The notes below the pieces were generated by a model that saw only the letters and a list, made by a program, of their open reading frames with translations, did no database searches and was not told the origin of the DNA. From assembly GCA_028293765.1 (NCBI GenBank), contig JAQGOG010000141.1, forward strand, positions 106,726-170,725: a stretch of DNA of 64,000 nucleotides. The letters are read 5' to 3'. Made by a program: the position numbers and the translations under genes. Origin of the DNA: Gammaproteobacteria bacterium (GTDB taxonomy: Bacteria > Pseudomonadota > Gammaproteobacteria > Steroidobacterales > Steroidobacteraceae). Shown piece by piece: positions 46,069 through 55,733 of this stretch; the first letter of the stretch is position 1; the number at the start of each line of letters is the position of its first letter.

Positions 46069-46087
46069 GCATAACCCGGCGTTATGC
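46069..46087 (-). promoter_or_regulatory. LysR-type operator dyad, perfect (site 6)
   Basis: GCATAAC-CCGGC-GTTATGC with perfect arms and a different spacer from the other copies, which shows that selection acts on the arms. GCCAATGAA starts at 46046, again 23 bp before the dyad. The right arm (46081-46087) contains the TAA stop codon of the upstream symporter gene. Confidence 0.78.
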
Positions 46088-47347
46088 GGCAATCTCTGCC
46101 TGCCGGCCCGCGAGCTCGGACGCATCGCCCGTCAACTCCCCTTCCCACTTCGACACGATGGCGGTAGCGATGCTGTTGCCCACGACGTTGGTGGCCGAAC
46201 GGCCCATGTCCAGAAAGTGGTCGACTCCCAGCAGCAGCAGCACCCCTGCTTCGGGCAGACCGAATTGCGCAAGCGTGGCTGCGACTACGACGAGCGACGC
46301 GCGCGGCACCCCAGCCATGCCCTTGGAGGTCAGCATCAGGATCGCCAGCATCATCACCTGCTGACCGAGGCTCAGCTCGATGCGATAGGCCTGCGCAACG
46401 AACATGATCGCAAAAGTGCAATACATCATGGAGCCGTCGAGATTGAAGGAGTAGCCCACGGGAAGCACGAAACTCGCGACCCGGTTACTGCAGCCGAAGC
46501 GCTCGAGCTCTTCCAGCGTCCCCGGATACGCGGCTTCGGAGCTCGCGGTAGCAAACGCCAGGAGAATCGGCTCGCGAATGCGGCGCACCAGCCGCATGAC
46601 GCGTCGACCGATGACCAGAGCACCGAGGGCTATGAGAATCGCCCAGAGCAAGGCCAGCCCCAGATAAAACTCGCCGATGAAGAGACCGTACGCGCCGATG
46701 ACACCGAGTCCTTCCTTGGCTACGGTGCTGGCCAGGGCACCGAGGACCGCGAGGGGCGCAAACACCATCACGTATCCGGTCACTTTCAACATTATGTGAG
46801 ATACCGCATCCAGCGCGTCGAGCACGACGCGACTGCGCTCACCGAGCGCTGCCATCGCGGTACCGAAGAACAGCGCGAAGATCACGATTTGTAGAATCTC
46901 ATTGTGCGCCATCGCGTCGAACACACTGCTGGGAAGCGTGTGCTCGATGAACCCGCGCAGAGTCATCGCACTGGCGGCCATCCCTGAGGAGGAGCCTGCT
47001 TCCGGAACCAGGCTCAGCGCCCGGCCCGGCGCAAAAAACTGCACCAATACCAGGCCGAGCACGAGGGAGATGAGGGAGGCGAAGATGAACCAACCGAGGG
47101 CTTTGCCGCCGATTCGGCCGACGGTCGCAATGTCGCCCATCTTCGCGACCCCGACCACGAGGGTAGAAAACACGAGGGGCGCGATGACCATCTTGATCAG
47201 TCGCAGGAAGGCAAAGGGCAGCAACCCCATGCCGTCCGCAAAGTGGGTTGCGGTCGCGGGGGAAGCCAGCACATGAAAGGCGTAGCCCAGCGACACGCCG
47301 ATCACGAGGCCCGCAACGATGAGTAGGGTGAGTCGTTTGGAGTTCAT
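46082..47347 (-). CDS. Dicarboxylate/amino-acid:cation symporter (GltP/DctA family)
   Basis: 421 residues with eight helices and two re-entrant loops. Family marks: PLVFSTLVVGVAKMGD, a TASSEAAYP segment in the first hairpin loop (the glutamate family often has SSS here), FNLDGSMMY, GMAGVPRASLVV and MGRSATNVVGN in helix 8. The arginine and asparagine of the last motif bind the substrate side chain and cation. It imports glutamate, aspartate or C4-dicarboxylates across the inner membrane. The racemase gene lies 143 bp upstream on the same strand. Substrate choice between glutamate and dicarboxylate is not decidable by eye. Confidence 0.92.
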   Translation of the reverse strand: MNSKRLTLLIVAGLVIGVSLGYAFHVLASPATATHFADGMGLLPFAFLRLIKMVIAPLVFSTLVVGVAKMGDIATVGRIGGKALGWFIFASLISLVLGLVLVQFFAPGRALSLVPEAGSSSGMAASAMTLRGFIEHTLPSSVFDAMAHNEILQIVIFALFFGTAMAALGERSRVVLDALDAVSHIMLKVTGYVMVFAPLAVLGALASTVAKEGLGVIGAYGLFIGEFYLGLALLWAILIALGALVIGRRVMRLVRRIREPILLAFATASSEAAYPGTLEELERFGCSNRVASFVLPVGYSFNLDGSMMYCTFAIMFVAQAYRIELSLGQQVMMLAILMLTSKGMAGVPRASLVVVAATLAQFGLPEAGVLLLLGVDHFLDMGRSATNVVGNSIATAIVSKWEGELTGDASELAGRQAEIAA

Positions 47348-47490
47348 TCAGTTACGCGTTTAGGGACCCAGCATTTCTAGCAGAGACAGCGGGAATTGGA
47401 ACTGGAATTTGCAACACTGCGTGCCCTACGCCGGGGCGTTCGATCCCAATCTGACCCATCTTGGAGCAGGATTCCTGGCGCGTGCCATTC

Positions 47491-48954
47491 TCAACGTCGC
47501 TGGTGCGCCATCGCATGGGAGACGCAGCGCGTCGCCAGAACTTCGGTCGGATCAACGAGCGACACGCGCTGACCGCCTTCTCTCGTCAGCTCGCGATGGG
47601 AAAAGAGCAGCGGTAGCTCCGTGCACCCCAGGATGATGACTTCGACGCCTTGCGAGATCAGATGATCGATCGCAGCACCGATGTCATCCAGGCATTCCCC
47701 GCTCGTGAAGCCCGCCTTGACACCCTGCAGTCCGTAGATCGCAGTCATCACGCGTGTCTGAAACGCCGGCTGCGGCACTACTTCTGTCAGCCCTTGCTCC
47801 TCCAGTGCCCGGCGGTAGATGCCGCTCGCAATGGTGCCATTGGTGGCCAGAAGCCCGATCTTTCGCAACATCGGGAACGACTCACGCACGTGGCTCACCG
47901 TGACCGTCAGCATATTCATGATGGGGATGTCGAGGTGGGGCTGAATGCGCTCCACGAAAGCATGCGCCGTGTTGCACGGTATCGCGATGAGATCCGCCTC
48001 GCCTGCCTGCAGCTTCTTGCAGGTTGCGTACAGGGCCAGAGTAGGATCCACCCCCTGGCCGACGAGATGCTCGGTTCGGTCCGGAATCTGCGGATTCTGC
48101 TCCACCAGCACCCTGAGGTGATCCTGATCCCGCCGCGCCGGCGTGCTGCGCACCAGCTTCTGCAGAAAATCCACCGTAGCAGCGGGACCCACCCCTCCAA
48201 CCACGCCCAGCCTGAACGGGCGCTGCGGCAGCGCGAAGCGCTCCGAAACGACATAACGCGCGTACACTCGGTGCGGGTCGATGATCGGCACGCTCACGGG
48301 AGCGATCTCAGGTACGACCAGTGTCAGCTCCGTGAGCCCGGGCAGTATGAGCTCGGCACCCTGCTCCACGAGGTCCGCGCACGCTTCACGCAGCAGCTCA
48401 ATGGGGTGACCGCGCCGGTTTCCTTGCGCGATGCCGTTTTCGCCGTACACGGCTTCCGTCACAGCGTCCTGGCCGCCATGCCGGCGCGGATGCACGATCT
48501 CGCACTCATGAGGCGGAAAATAGCGCTCGAACAGGCGCTGCTCGCGCACAGGCTCCGAGGTCAGGACGCCGATGCGCCGTACGGACGAGAAATGGCTTTG
48601 GATGTGGGCACGCAGCGCTGCGAGCATGTCGGCGATGGGCAGCGGCGAGTTTGCCTGCAACTCTTCCATGAACGTGTGGCTCAGGAAGCACGGCAGGACG
48701 ATAGTGCCAATGCCGCGCTCCCTGAAGCCACCGATCATGTCGAAGATGTACAGCTTGCGTGCCGTGGTCACAGTGCTGGGATCGGCGGCACGTGCGAAGG
48801 GACGCTGCTCGAACGCGATGTCGAAGCTGCCCGCATCGGCGTGCGCCTCGGTTGCCTCCACGAGCTTCAACAGGAAATCGGCACCGGCGAGCGGCCCGAG
48901 GCCGCCGATGACGCCCAGCGACCGCTCCCGCGGTGCTCCGGCCGCCCGCGTCAT
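47491..48954 (-). CDS. Tandem Asp/Glu racemase-family protein with a degenerate N-terminal half
   Basis: 487 residues made of two aspartate/glutamate racemase domains. The second (about 246-487) has both catalytic cysteines, C327 (IPCNTAH) and C444 (LGCTE). The first (about 10-240) keeps C89 (LPCFLSH) but has G206 where the second cysteine should be (LPGLTE), so it is probably inactive in racemisation and may be structural or ligand-binding. The enzyme likely converts D- and L-aspartate or glutamate without a cofactor in the cytoplasm. It lies upstream of a glutamate-type symporter and next to a LysR gene, consistent with D-amino-acid use. Confidence 0.9.
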   Translation of the reverse strand: MTRAAGAPRERSLGVIGGLGPLAGADFLLKLVEATEAHADAGSFDIAFEQRPFARAADPSTVTTARKLYIFDMIGGFRERGIGTIVLPCFLSHTFMEELQANSPLPIADMLAALRAHIQSHFSSVRRIGVLTSEPVREQRLFERYFPPHECEIVHPRRHGGQDAVTEAVYGENGIAQGNRRGHPIELLREACADLVEQGAELILPGLTELTLVVPEIAPVSVPIIDPHRVYARYVVSERFALPQRPFRLGVVGGVGPAATVDFLQKLVRSTPARRDQDHLRVLVEQNPQIPDRTEHLVGQGVDPTLALYATCKKLQAGEADLIAIPCNTAHAFVERIQPHLDIPIMNMLTVTVSHVRESFPMLRKIGLLATNGTIASGIYRRALEEQGLTEVVPQPAFQTRVMTAIYGLQGVKAGFTSGECLDDIGAAIDHLISQGVEVIILGCTELPLLFSHRELTREGGQRVSLVDPTEVLATRCVSHAMAHQRR

Positions 48955-49150
48955 GTTTGTCCGTCAGCGAAGGGCTGCGCCATGCCATCCCAACCGCGGG
49001 GAAGGTGAATCATGGCAGCGGATGTTAGGGGCTTCGCCGGCGAACGCGATTCCGTTGCAGAATACCCCCATGCGAGCCGCGCATAGTTGCGGGAGGCGCG
49101 GCCTTGTCCGTGCGGCCCCGTGCCAGAGGATTTGCCCCGGGGCCGTCGCT

Positions 49151-50053
49151 TTAGTAGACGGATTGCAGATGCGACCAGAGGCGCCCGATCAGCTCGTCTC
49201 GATTGAAGGCATCGCGGTACACGCGCAATTCCAGCTCAACGGTCCAGGCGGCACCGCCGGCGGCGACCAGCGTGCCGCTCGCCAACTCGGAGGCGATCAG
49301 GCTTTTGGGAAGCCACGCAATGCCCTCACCCACGAGGGCCATTCGCTTCAGCACGTCGGCCATGTCCGACTCGTAGCGGGGAAGAAGAAACGGAGTGCTG
49401 CCCGCGCGCGCGAGCAGGAGCGCAAAGCAGCGGCCGAAGTAGGTTGTCTCTGCATACGAGATGTGTGGCAGTGGCTGCCGCACGGTTCCCGGTAACTTGT
49501 AGAGAGGGCCGGAAGACGCTTTGGGCTTGCAAACAGGCATCAGCACGTCGCGGCCTACCGTGAGACTTTCGTATCTCGACGGGTCGAGGTGTAACGGCAG
49601 ATCGGGGTGCTGGTAGGCGAACATCAACTCACAATTCCCGTTGACGAGCATCAGCACCGAGTCATGCACGTTGGTGGGAGTAATTCGAGCGCGCAGCTCA
49701 CCGAAGCGCCCGCTCATCGTATTGAGCCACTCAGGCAGGAAGCTCAGAGCGATGGTATGCCCGGCAACGATCTTGAGCCCGCTACCCGGTAAACGTTGCT
49801 CCGTACGGATGACCGCGCGCGTATCGACCAGCTTCTGCAGTACGTCTGCGGCGACTTCGTGAAACAGCCGCCCGGCAGCCGTGAGCGCAGGAGGATAGCC
49901 GCTGCGGTCGACGAGCTCTGCGCCAACCCATTGCTCGAGCGCACGTATTCGCCGGCTGAAGCCCGACTGGGTAATGTGCCGGGCCTCCGCGGCTCTAGAG
50001 AAGCTCTGGCTGTGTGCCAGGGCGATGAAGTCTTCGAGCCACTTCACTTCCAT
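49151..50053 (-). CDS. LysR-family regulator near the Asp/Glu racemase gene
   Basis: 300 residues from the ATG at 50053, giving the typical start MEVKWLEDFIALAHSQSFSRAAEARHITQSGFSRRI; the frame continues eight codons upstream to a TTG. The winged-helix domain covers about 1-62 and the effector domain from about 92 to the end (LKIVAGHTIALSFLPEWLN). It is 196 bp upstream of the racemase gene on the same strand and may regulate racemase and symporter. I see no dyad resembling the GCATAAC sites in the intervening DNA. Confidence 0.9.
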   Translation of the reverse strand: MEVKWLEDFIALAHSQSFSRAAEARHITQSGFSRRIRALEQWVGAELVDRSGYPPALTAAGRLFHEVAADVLQKLVDTRAVIRTEQRLPGSGLKIVAGHTIALSFLPEWLNTMSGRFGELRARITPTNVHDSVLMLVNGNCELMFAYQHPDLPLHLDPSRYESLTVGRDVLMPVCKPKASSGPLYKLPGTVRQPLPHISYAETTYFGRCFALLLARAGSTPFLLPRYESDMADVLKRMALVGEGIAWLPKSLIASELASGTLVAAGGAAWTVELELRVYRDAFNRDELIGRLWSHLQSVY

Positions 50054-50219
50054 CTTTGGTTCCATCGGCGCTGACAAACTGGAGAGGGAAATAGTACTGC
50101 AACTGCGGCACCGTGCCCCGGATTCGGCGGTGAATCACGAGGACGCAGTCGGCGCGGCACAGCGCGCCGTCGTGTCGGGTCCTATTACCTACGCAGGTAT
50201 CGGCCGGAGGCGATAGTTC

Positions 50220-51782
50220 ATGCGGCGGAATACAATGCCCTTTATGGACCATACCAATCCCGCTCCCGACTCGACGCTCTCCGACGACGATGTACGCGCG
50301 TGCGTGCGCGTACTGCGCGCAATCGAGGCTGATCGCTCGCACCTCACGCGCCTCACGCAAGAACAGCGCCGCGACCTGCTGACGCTCGCCGGCCTCGTCG
50401 CAAAACCCGAGCGGCACGACCTCGTCAAGATGGCGAAGGCATTCCGACGCGCCGAGCGTGAGGCCGCGAAGGAGCACGACCGTAAGGTCATCGAGCAGGC
50501 GGGGCTGCGCGTCCAGCGCCGCTCGGCACTGTATGCGCCGCTCTGGCTCGAGCCGCCCAAGCCCGAGGGCCTCGACGATCGCCCCGAGCTCAACCAGGAG
50601 CTCTCCTGCTACATCTGCAAAAAGCCCTTTGCGAAGATGCATCGCTACTACGACTGCCTGTGCGATGCGTGCGGCGACTTCAATTATGCCAAGCGCGAGC
50701 AAACGGCTGATCTCAGCGGGCACTATGCGCTCGTCACCGGCGCTCGGGTGAAGATCGGTTTTCAGGCCTCCCTCAAACTCCTGCGAGCCGGTGCGCATGT
50801 CGTCGTCACCACGCGCTTTCCTGTCGACGCGGCCGATCGGTACTCGAAGGAGCCGGATTTTCCTGTCTTTCGCGAGCGTCTGCAGATCCACGGGCTCGAT
50901 CTGCGGCATACCCCGAGCGTCGAGCTCTTCACACGGTTCCTCGTCGAGCGACTGCCACGGCTCGACTACATTCTCAATAACGCGTGCCAGACCGTGCGTC
51001 GACCGGCGGGTTTCTTCCAGCACCTTCTTGCCAGGGAAGCCGAATCGGTCGCCGCCCTTCCCGAAGCCTGGCGGGGTCCGCTCAGAAGTCACAAGGAGTT
51101 GCAACGGACCATAGAGGGATCACAGGCGCAAAGTGTCGACACGCTCGTCGCAACGACGGCGCAGTGGCATGGCGAGGGGCTCCTGCACAGTGCGGCGCTC
51201 TCGCAGCGGCGCTATCTCGATGAAGACTTTCGCGACGGCGAGGCGCTGTTCCCTGCGGGTCGTTACGATGAGGACCGACAGCAGGTCGATCTGCGCGAGG
51301 TCAATAGCTGGAGGTTGCGCATGCATGAGGTCGAGACGCCCGAGCTCCTCGAGGTGCAGCTCGTGAACGCCATCGCGCCCTACATTCTCAACGCTCGTCT
51401 GAAGCCACTCATGCTGCGGACGCCCGAGCGTCACAAGCATGTCGTCAACGTCAGCGCCATGGAGGGCCAGTTCTATCGCGCCACCAAGACCGACAAGCAC
51501 CCGCACACCAACATGGCCAAAGCGGCGCTCAACATGATGACGCGGACAAGCGCGCCCGACTTCGTGAAGGACGGCATTCATATGAACGCCGTCGACACCG
51601 GATGGGTGACCGACGAGGACCCCGCAGCCCACGCGGCCCGCAAGGCCGATCTCGGCTTCTCGCCGCCGCTCGACATCATCGACGGCGCCGCGCGCATCGT
51701 CGACCCGATCTTCGTCGGGCGGCTCACGGGCACACACGTGTGGGGCCAGTTCCTGAAGGACTACAAGCCGGCGCCTTGGTAG
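50220..51782 (+). CDS. Short-chain dehydrogenase fused to an N-terminal zinc-ribbon-like domain
   Basis: 520 residues. The first 125 are helical. Cysteines C130, C133, C146, C148 and C151 (CYIC then CLCDAC) form a zinc-ribbon-like knot. The SDR Rossmann fold starts at about 165 with HYALVTGARVKIGFQAS; LDYILNNAC carries the N-N-A element. Further on, VVNVSAMEGQFYRATKTDKHPHTNMAKAALNMM supplies the catalytic Ser and Lys but replaces the usual Y-x-x-x-K spacing with Y and K farther apart. A GGAGG box is nine bases before the ATG. The substrate is unknown. It is divergent from the LysR gene. Confidence 0.85.
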   Translation: MRRNTMPFMDHTNPAPDSTLSDDDVRACVRVLRAIEADRSHLTRLTQEQRRDLLTLAGLVAKPERHDLVKMAKAFRRAEREAAKEHDRKVIEQAGLRVQRRSALYAPLWLEPPKPEGLDDRPELNQELSCYICKKPFAKMHRYYDCLCDACGDFNYAKREQTADLSGHYALVTGARVKIGFQASLKLLRAGAHVVVTTRFPVDAADRYSKEPDFPVFRERLQIHGLDLRHTPSVELFTRFLVERLPRLDYILNNACQTVRRPAGFFQHLLAREAESVAALPEAWRGPLRSHKELQRTIEGSQAQSVDTLVATTAQWHGEGLLHSAALSQRRYLDEDFRDGEALFPAGRYDEDRQQVDLREVNSWRLRMHEVETPELLEVQLVNAIAPYILNARLKPLMLRTPERHKHVVNVSAMEGQFYRATKTDKHPHTNMAKAALNMMTRTSAPDFVKDGIHMNAVDTGWVTDEDPAAHAARKADLGFSPPLDIIDGAARIVDPIFVGRLTGTHVWGQFLKDYKPAPW

Positions 51783-51845
51783 GGTTCAGCCGAGCGAACC
51801 ACTCTGGCAGCCACCCGCCGCTATGCCGCTCGGGCGGATTGATGA

Positions 51846-54800
51846 TTACGAAGCCCGGGCATCCAGGCAGCGCGCCAACGCTTCACGCAGCGCGCGCAGC
51901 TTGGGTGGCTTGCTCAAGACATGGTCCACATGGGGCGGAATCTCCCCATCGGCAACCAGTCGCTGACCCCAGCCGGTCAACATCAATACGATGGTGCCTG
52001 GAGCAGCGGTCTTGATTGCGCTGGAGACTCGACGTCCGTCGACATAGGGCATGCCGAGATCCGTAACCACGACAGGGAACGGACTGCCCTGTGCTCCTGC
52101 GGCCAGGAAAGCATCGATGCCAGCCTGGCCACCATCCGCCGTCGTCACGTCGTGCCCATCCGCCTCCAACGTATCGCGAAGCGACTTGAGCACCAGCGGA
52201 TCGTCATCCACAACAAGGATACGCAGCGGCGGCACGGCGGAAGCAGTGGTGGACACCGCCGCACCAACGCTGGGCGTGGTCGGTATCAAGAAATTGAGGC
52301 GCATGGTCGTGCCTTGACCGACTGCGCTGTCGATTTCGATCTCCGCGCTGTGACGTTGCATCGTGCCATATACCATCGCGAGTCCAAGGCCGGTGCCACG
52401 CTCGCCTTTGGTCGTAAAAAACGGCTCCAGGCATCGGCGGCGCGTGTCCTCATCCATCCCGACGCCGGCATCGATGACTTCGATCTGGACGAATTTGCCG
52501 GCCGGGCGCTCCTGCGCATGTGCCCCTTTTTCCCGCGAGACCCGGGTGCGCAACGTCAACGGGCCGCCGTGAGGCATGGCATCGACGGCATTGAATATCA
52601 AGTTGGTGAGCGCTTCCCGGATTTCATTGTCAGCACCCATGATCGCCGGCAGGTCCGCGGCCAGGTCGGTCCGCATCTCGATTGCGATGCCCCGCTGTTG
52701 GGCCATGTCATTCCAGCGGGCCCGCGTCAGGTCCACGACCTGCTGGACGAGACGATTCATGTCCACCGGCAACAGCATCAACTGTGGCTCACGTTGACGA
52801 TAGAACTCGCGCATGCGCGCGACGGTTTGCGCAACGTCATCAATTGCGCGTTGAATCGTTTCGAGATGGCCACGGGCGCGTGGACTAAGACCGGGCTCCT
52901 TCTCCAATAGCGATTCGGTGTAGAGAGCCACCGGGGAAATGGCATTGTTGATATCGTGCGCAATACCGCTCGCCATTTGACCCAGGGCAAGCAGACGCTC
53001 CTGCTGCATCACCGCTTTCTGCGTTTGACGCAGGTCGTCGTACGCCTGTTGCAGAGCGCTGTGGAGTTGGGCCTGATGGGCTGCCAGCGCAACGTGCTCG
53101 CTGGCTTGCCGCAGAAACTCGCATTCGCCGCTGCTGAAGCCGTGCGGTTTCTGGCGTGCCGCGATGAGGACACCGAACACCTTGCTTTCGACCAGTAGGG
53201 GAGCCGCGACCATCGAGCTCAAAGCCCCTCTCGCCAGGCGCTGGGGAAACGGGAACGGGACTCGAGCGATATCCGGCTCGTAAACCAGCTGCCCGCGCAC
53301 GCAGCGCGACAGCCCGTTCTGATCGATCTCGATGCGAGCCTGCTCCGCCATCGCAAGCTCCATCGCCAGCGCTTCGCTGTGCAAGCCGACGCTCGTGACG
53401 ATGAGACAATTCTCCACCGGGTCATAAAGGCAGATGCAGCAGAAGTCCACCGGCAGATGCTCTTCGAGCGTTCGGACGACGACCTGGAAGATGCTCTGGA
53501 TGTCCTGACGCTCGCCGATCGCTCGGGTAATCTGCTGCAGGAGGTTCAGTCGGGCCAGTTGGGCCTGCATCTTGCCGTGCGCGAGCTTGCGGTCGGTGAT
53601 GTCCCGGGCAATCTTGGATGCGCCGACGACCCGGCCCTGGCCGTCCCGGATTGGGGAGATGGTCGCGGAAACCTCGATCTTCCGTCCGTCTTTTCCAACC
53701 CGTACCGTCTCGAAATGGTCGGTGGTTTCGCCGCGCGCGATACGAGCCAGGATAGTAGGCTCCTCACTCGAGCGCTCCGGCGGGATGAGCATGGTCATCG
53801 GTTTGCCCACCGCCTCCTGTGCAGAATAGCCGAACAACCGTTCTGCGCCAGGATTCCAGCTGGTGATGATCCCATCCAGGTTTTTGCTGACTATCGCATC
53901 GTCGGAGGATTCGATGATGGATGCCAGCCGTGAATTGATCTCTGCCGCCCGCTTGCGCTTCGTAATGTCGCGCACGAACGCGGCGAATGACGGCGGTCCA
54001 TCGCCAGGCATCCGGTTGATGCTCAGTTCTACGGCTACTTCCGACCCGTCCGCCCGCAGCCCCGTGAGTTCGATCCTTTTCCCCAGTACGGCCGCCTCAC
54101 CGGTGGCGAGATACCGCGCGAGCCCGGCGCGATGTTGATCGCGTAATGCAGTGGGAATGATGACCTCGGCCAGCGGCAGTCCTATCACCTCACTACGGCG
54201 ATAGCCGAAGATCCCTTCTGCCGCGGGACTGAACTCGGCGAGTCTGCCCTCGTGATCCATCGTCACGATGCCGTCCGGGGCCGTATCGAAGATTGCACGC
54301 ATGCGCTCATGGCTCAGGGCAACTTGTGCGGTGCGTTGCTGGACTCGCAATTCGAGCTGATCTTTTGCGTCCCGCAAGTCTCGCTCGGCGCGCGTTCGGC
54401 CTGCAAAGTCCCGGCGGATCGCCAACAGCGCCAGTCCGACTATTCCGCAGGCGAGCAAGCCACCCCCGACGATGACCGCTTGAGCAGTGCCGGAGCTGCG
54501 GTTGGTCAGGCGTTCGCGCTCCTCGAGCAAGGACGTCTCGGTGCCCTTCATCTGATCGATGAGGCGGCGAATCCGGTCGTGAAACCGTTTGCCCCGCCCC
54601 GTGAGAACTGCGCTTTGCGCAGCCGCGAAGCCTTGGTTTTTCCGCAATTCAATGACTTCGCGTAAGGTCGCAAGTCGGTCGTTCACGAGCGGCACCACGA
54701 AGTCCAGGCGCCGCTGTTGATCGCGGTTGTCCGCCGTCAACTCGCGCAGGCGCTTCACTTGGCCGTCAACGACTGTGGCAGCCTGCCGATAGGGTTCGAG

Positions 54801-55067
54801 ATAGCTTTCATCGCCCGTGATGACGTACCCGCGCTCAGCGGTCTCCGAGTCAGTTGTGGCTGCAAGCAGCCGCTCGATGCCGCTGAGAACCTCGTGGGTG
54901 TGCGCGACGCTCGTCGCGTTCTGGTTCAGGCGCACGACACTGAGATAGGAGACGACCCCGACCACGGCCAGGCACGTGAGCGCAAACCCGAAGCCGAGCC
55001 GCACTTTCCGCTCAGTAGACGCCAGTTCCACAGGTGGCGATGCGGCACTTTCGCTGGCTTCGTTCAT
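51846..55067 (-). CDS. Hybrid sensor histidine kinase (CHASE3-PAS-PAS-GAF-HisKA-HATPase-REC)
   Basis: 1073 residues from the ATG at 55067, which follows a good GAGGAG box. In order: helix (about 22-45), a CHASE3-type periplasmic domain (DSETAERGYVITGDESYLEPY), helix (about 198-218), two PAS domains (IVTMDHEGRLAEFSPAAEGIFGY and ITSWNPGAERLFGYSAQEAVG), a GAF domain (DFCCICLYDPVENCLIVTSVG), HisKA with GIAHDINNAISPVALYTESL, HATPase (EALTNLIFNAVDAMPHGG, GERGTGLGLAMVYG) and a receiver with the phospho-Asp in VVVTDLGMP. The H-box asparagine pattern (HDINN) is of the NtrB-like kind. It probably passes phosphate to an unlinked regulator; the signal is unknown. Confidence 0.95.
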   Translation of the reverse strand: MNEASESAASPPVELASTERKVRLGFGFALTCLAVVGVVSYLSVVRLNQNATSVAHTHEVLSGIERLLAATTDSETAERGYVITGDESYLEPYRQAATVVDGQVKRLRELTADNRDQQRRLDFVVPLVNDRLATLREVIELRKNQGFAAAQSAVLTGRGKRFHDRIRRLIDQMKGTETSLLEERERLTNRSSGTAQAVIVGGGLLACGIVGLALLAIRRDFAGRTRAERDLRDAKDQLELRVQQRTAQVALSHERMRAIFDTAPDGIVTMDHEGRLAEFSPAAEGIFGYRRSEVIGLPLAEVIIPTALRDQHRAGLARYLATGEAAVLGKRIELTGLRADGSEVAVELSINRMPGDGPPSFAAFVRDITKRKRAAEINSRLASIIESSDDAIVSKNLDGIITSWNPGAERLFGYSAQEAVGKPMTMLIPPERSSEEPTILARIARGETTDHFETVRVGKDGRKIEVSATISPIRDGQGRVVGASKIARDITDRKLAHGKMQAQLARLNLLQQITRAIGERQDIQSIFQVVVRTLEEHLPVDFCCICLYDPVENCLIVTSVGLHSEALAMELAMAEQARIEIDQNGLSRCVRGQLVYEPDIARVPFPFPQRLARGALSSMVAAPLLVESKVFGVLIAARQKPHGFSSGECEFLRQASEHVALAAHQAQLHSALQQAYDDLRQTQKAVMQQERLLALGQMASGIAHDINNAISPVALYTESLLEKEPGLSPRARGHLETIQRAIDDVAQTVARMREFYRQREPQLMLLPVDMNRLVQQVVDLTRARWNDMAQQRGIAIEMRTDLAADLPAIMGADNEIREALTNLIFNAVDAMPHGGPLTLRTRVSREKGAHAQERPAGKFVQIEVIDAGVGMDEDTRRRCLEPFFTTKGERGTGLGLAMVYGTMQRHSAEIEIDSAVGQGTTMRLNFLIPTTPSVGAAVSTTASAVPPLRILVVDDDPLVLKSLRDTLEADGHDVTTADGGQAGIDAFLAAGAQGSPFPVVVTDLGMPYVDGRRVSSAIKTAAPGTIVLMLTGWGQRLVADGEIPPHVDHVLSKPPKLRALREALARCLDARAS

Positions 55068-55617
55068 ACGCTCCTCATTGCTTCGTGCCGCGCCCAATGG
55101 ATGAAGGCTGCTGCGGACGGGCTGGGGCGCTGATGCGTGGGATGGACGGCGTAGTAGCCAAATCGTGCTTTGACAGCAGGCCCTGGCAGTCGGGCGAGCT
55201 CGCCGCTGCGTAGATAGGGCTCGGCGAGGCGACTGCGGGCGAGGATGGCGCCCAGCCCGGATACCGAAGCGCGCATCGCGTCAGTCGAATCCGTAAATGT
55301 GTGCATTTCCGACATTCCCACGGCGGGAAGTCCGGCCGCCCGAAACCAGTCGGGCCATCCCTGGAACGCGAGATCAGTGATGAGCGGCAGTTTGGCGATC
55401 GCCTTGACCTGCGACAGTCCACTGATCCCCGGTAACGTCGGCGCAGCTGCCGGGAATAGCTCTTCTGACGCCGAGCGCCGCTTCCAGCGGTCCGCACATG
55501 ATGACTCACCGCACTCGCAGTCAGATCGAGTTCTTCGGCGGCGTGCGCGAAGTTCTGGTGGCGAGCAGCCACGACAAACACGCCGAAAGCAGGTAGGGCA
55601 GCCGGACGGAGCGCCAT
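55064..55617 (-). pseudogene. Broken LysR-family regulator next to phzF
   Basis: Two frames together look like a LysR gene. One frame (from 55617) gives a winged-helix start MALRPAALPAFGVFVVAARHQNFAHAA, then LDLTASAVSHHVR. The continuation is found in another frame (to 55064): TLPGISGLSQVKAIAKLPLI, then FRAAGLPAVGMSEMHTFTDS and LGAILARSRLAEPYLRSGELARLPG, a GcvA-type effector-domain C-terminus. Between them about 80-100 residues are missing as well as the reading frame. The gene is therefore disrupted by a frameshift plus deletion. It was probably the divergent regulator of phzF. Its end overlaps the start of the hybrid kinase. Confidence 0.8.
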
Positions 55618-55733
55618 GTGTATAGACACAAATCAGATTTGCTACTGACCCGAACATTATGCTCTTGCTCACGACGGCCGAGGAGCAATAATCGGGACTC
55701 ATCAGTACGGCACTACGGCCGCAGGAAAAAGCG

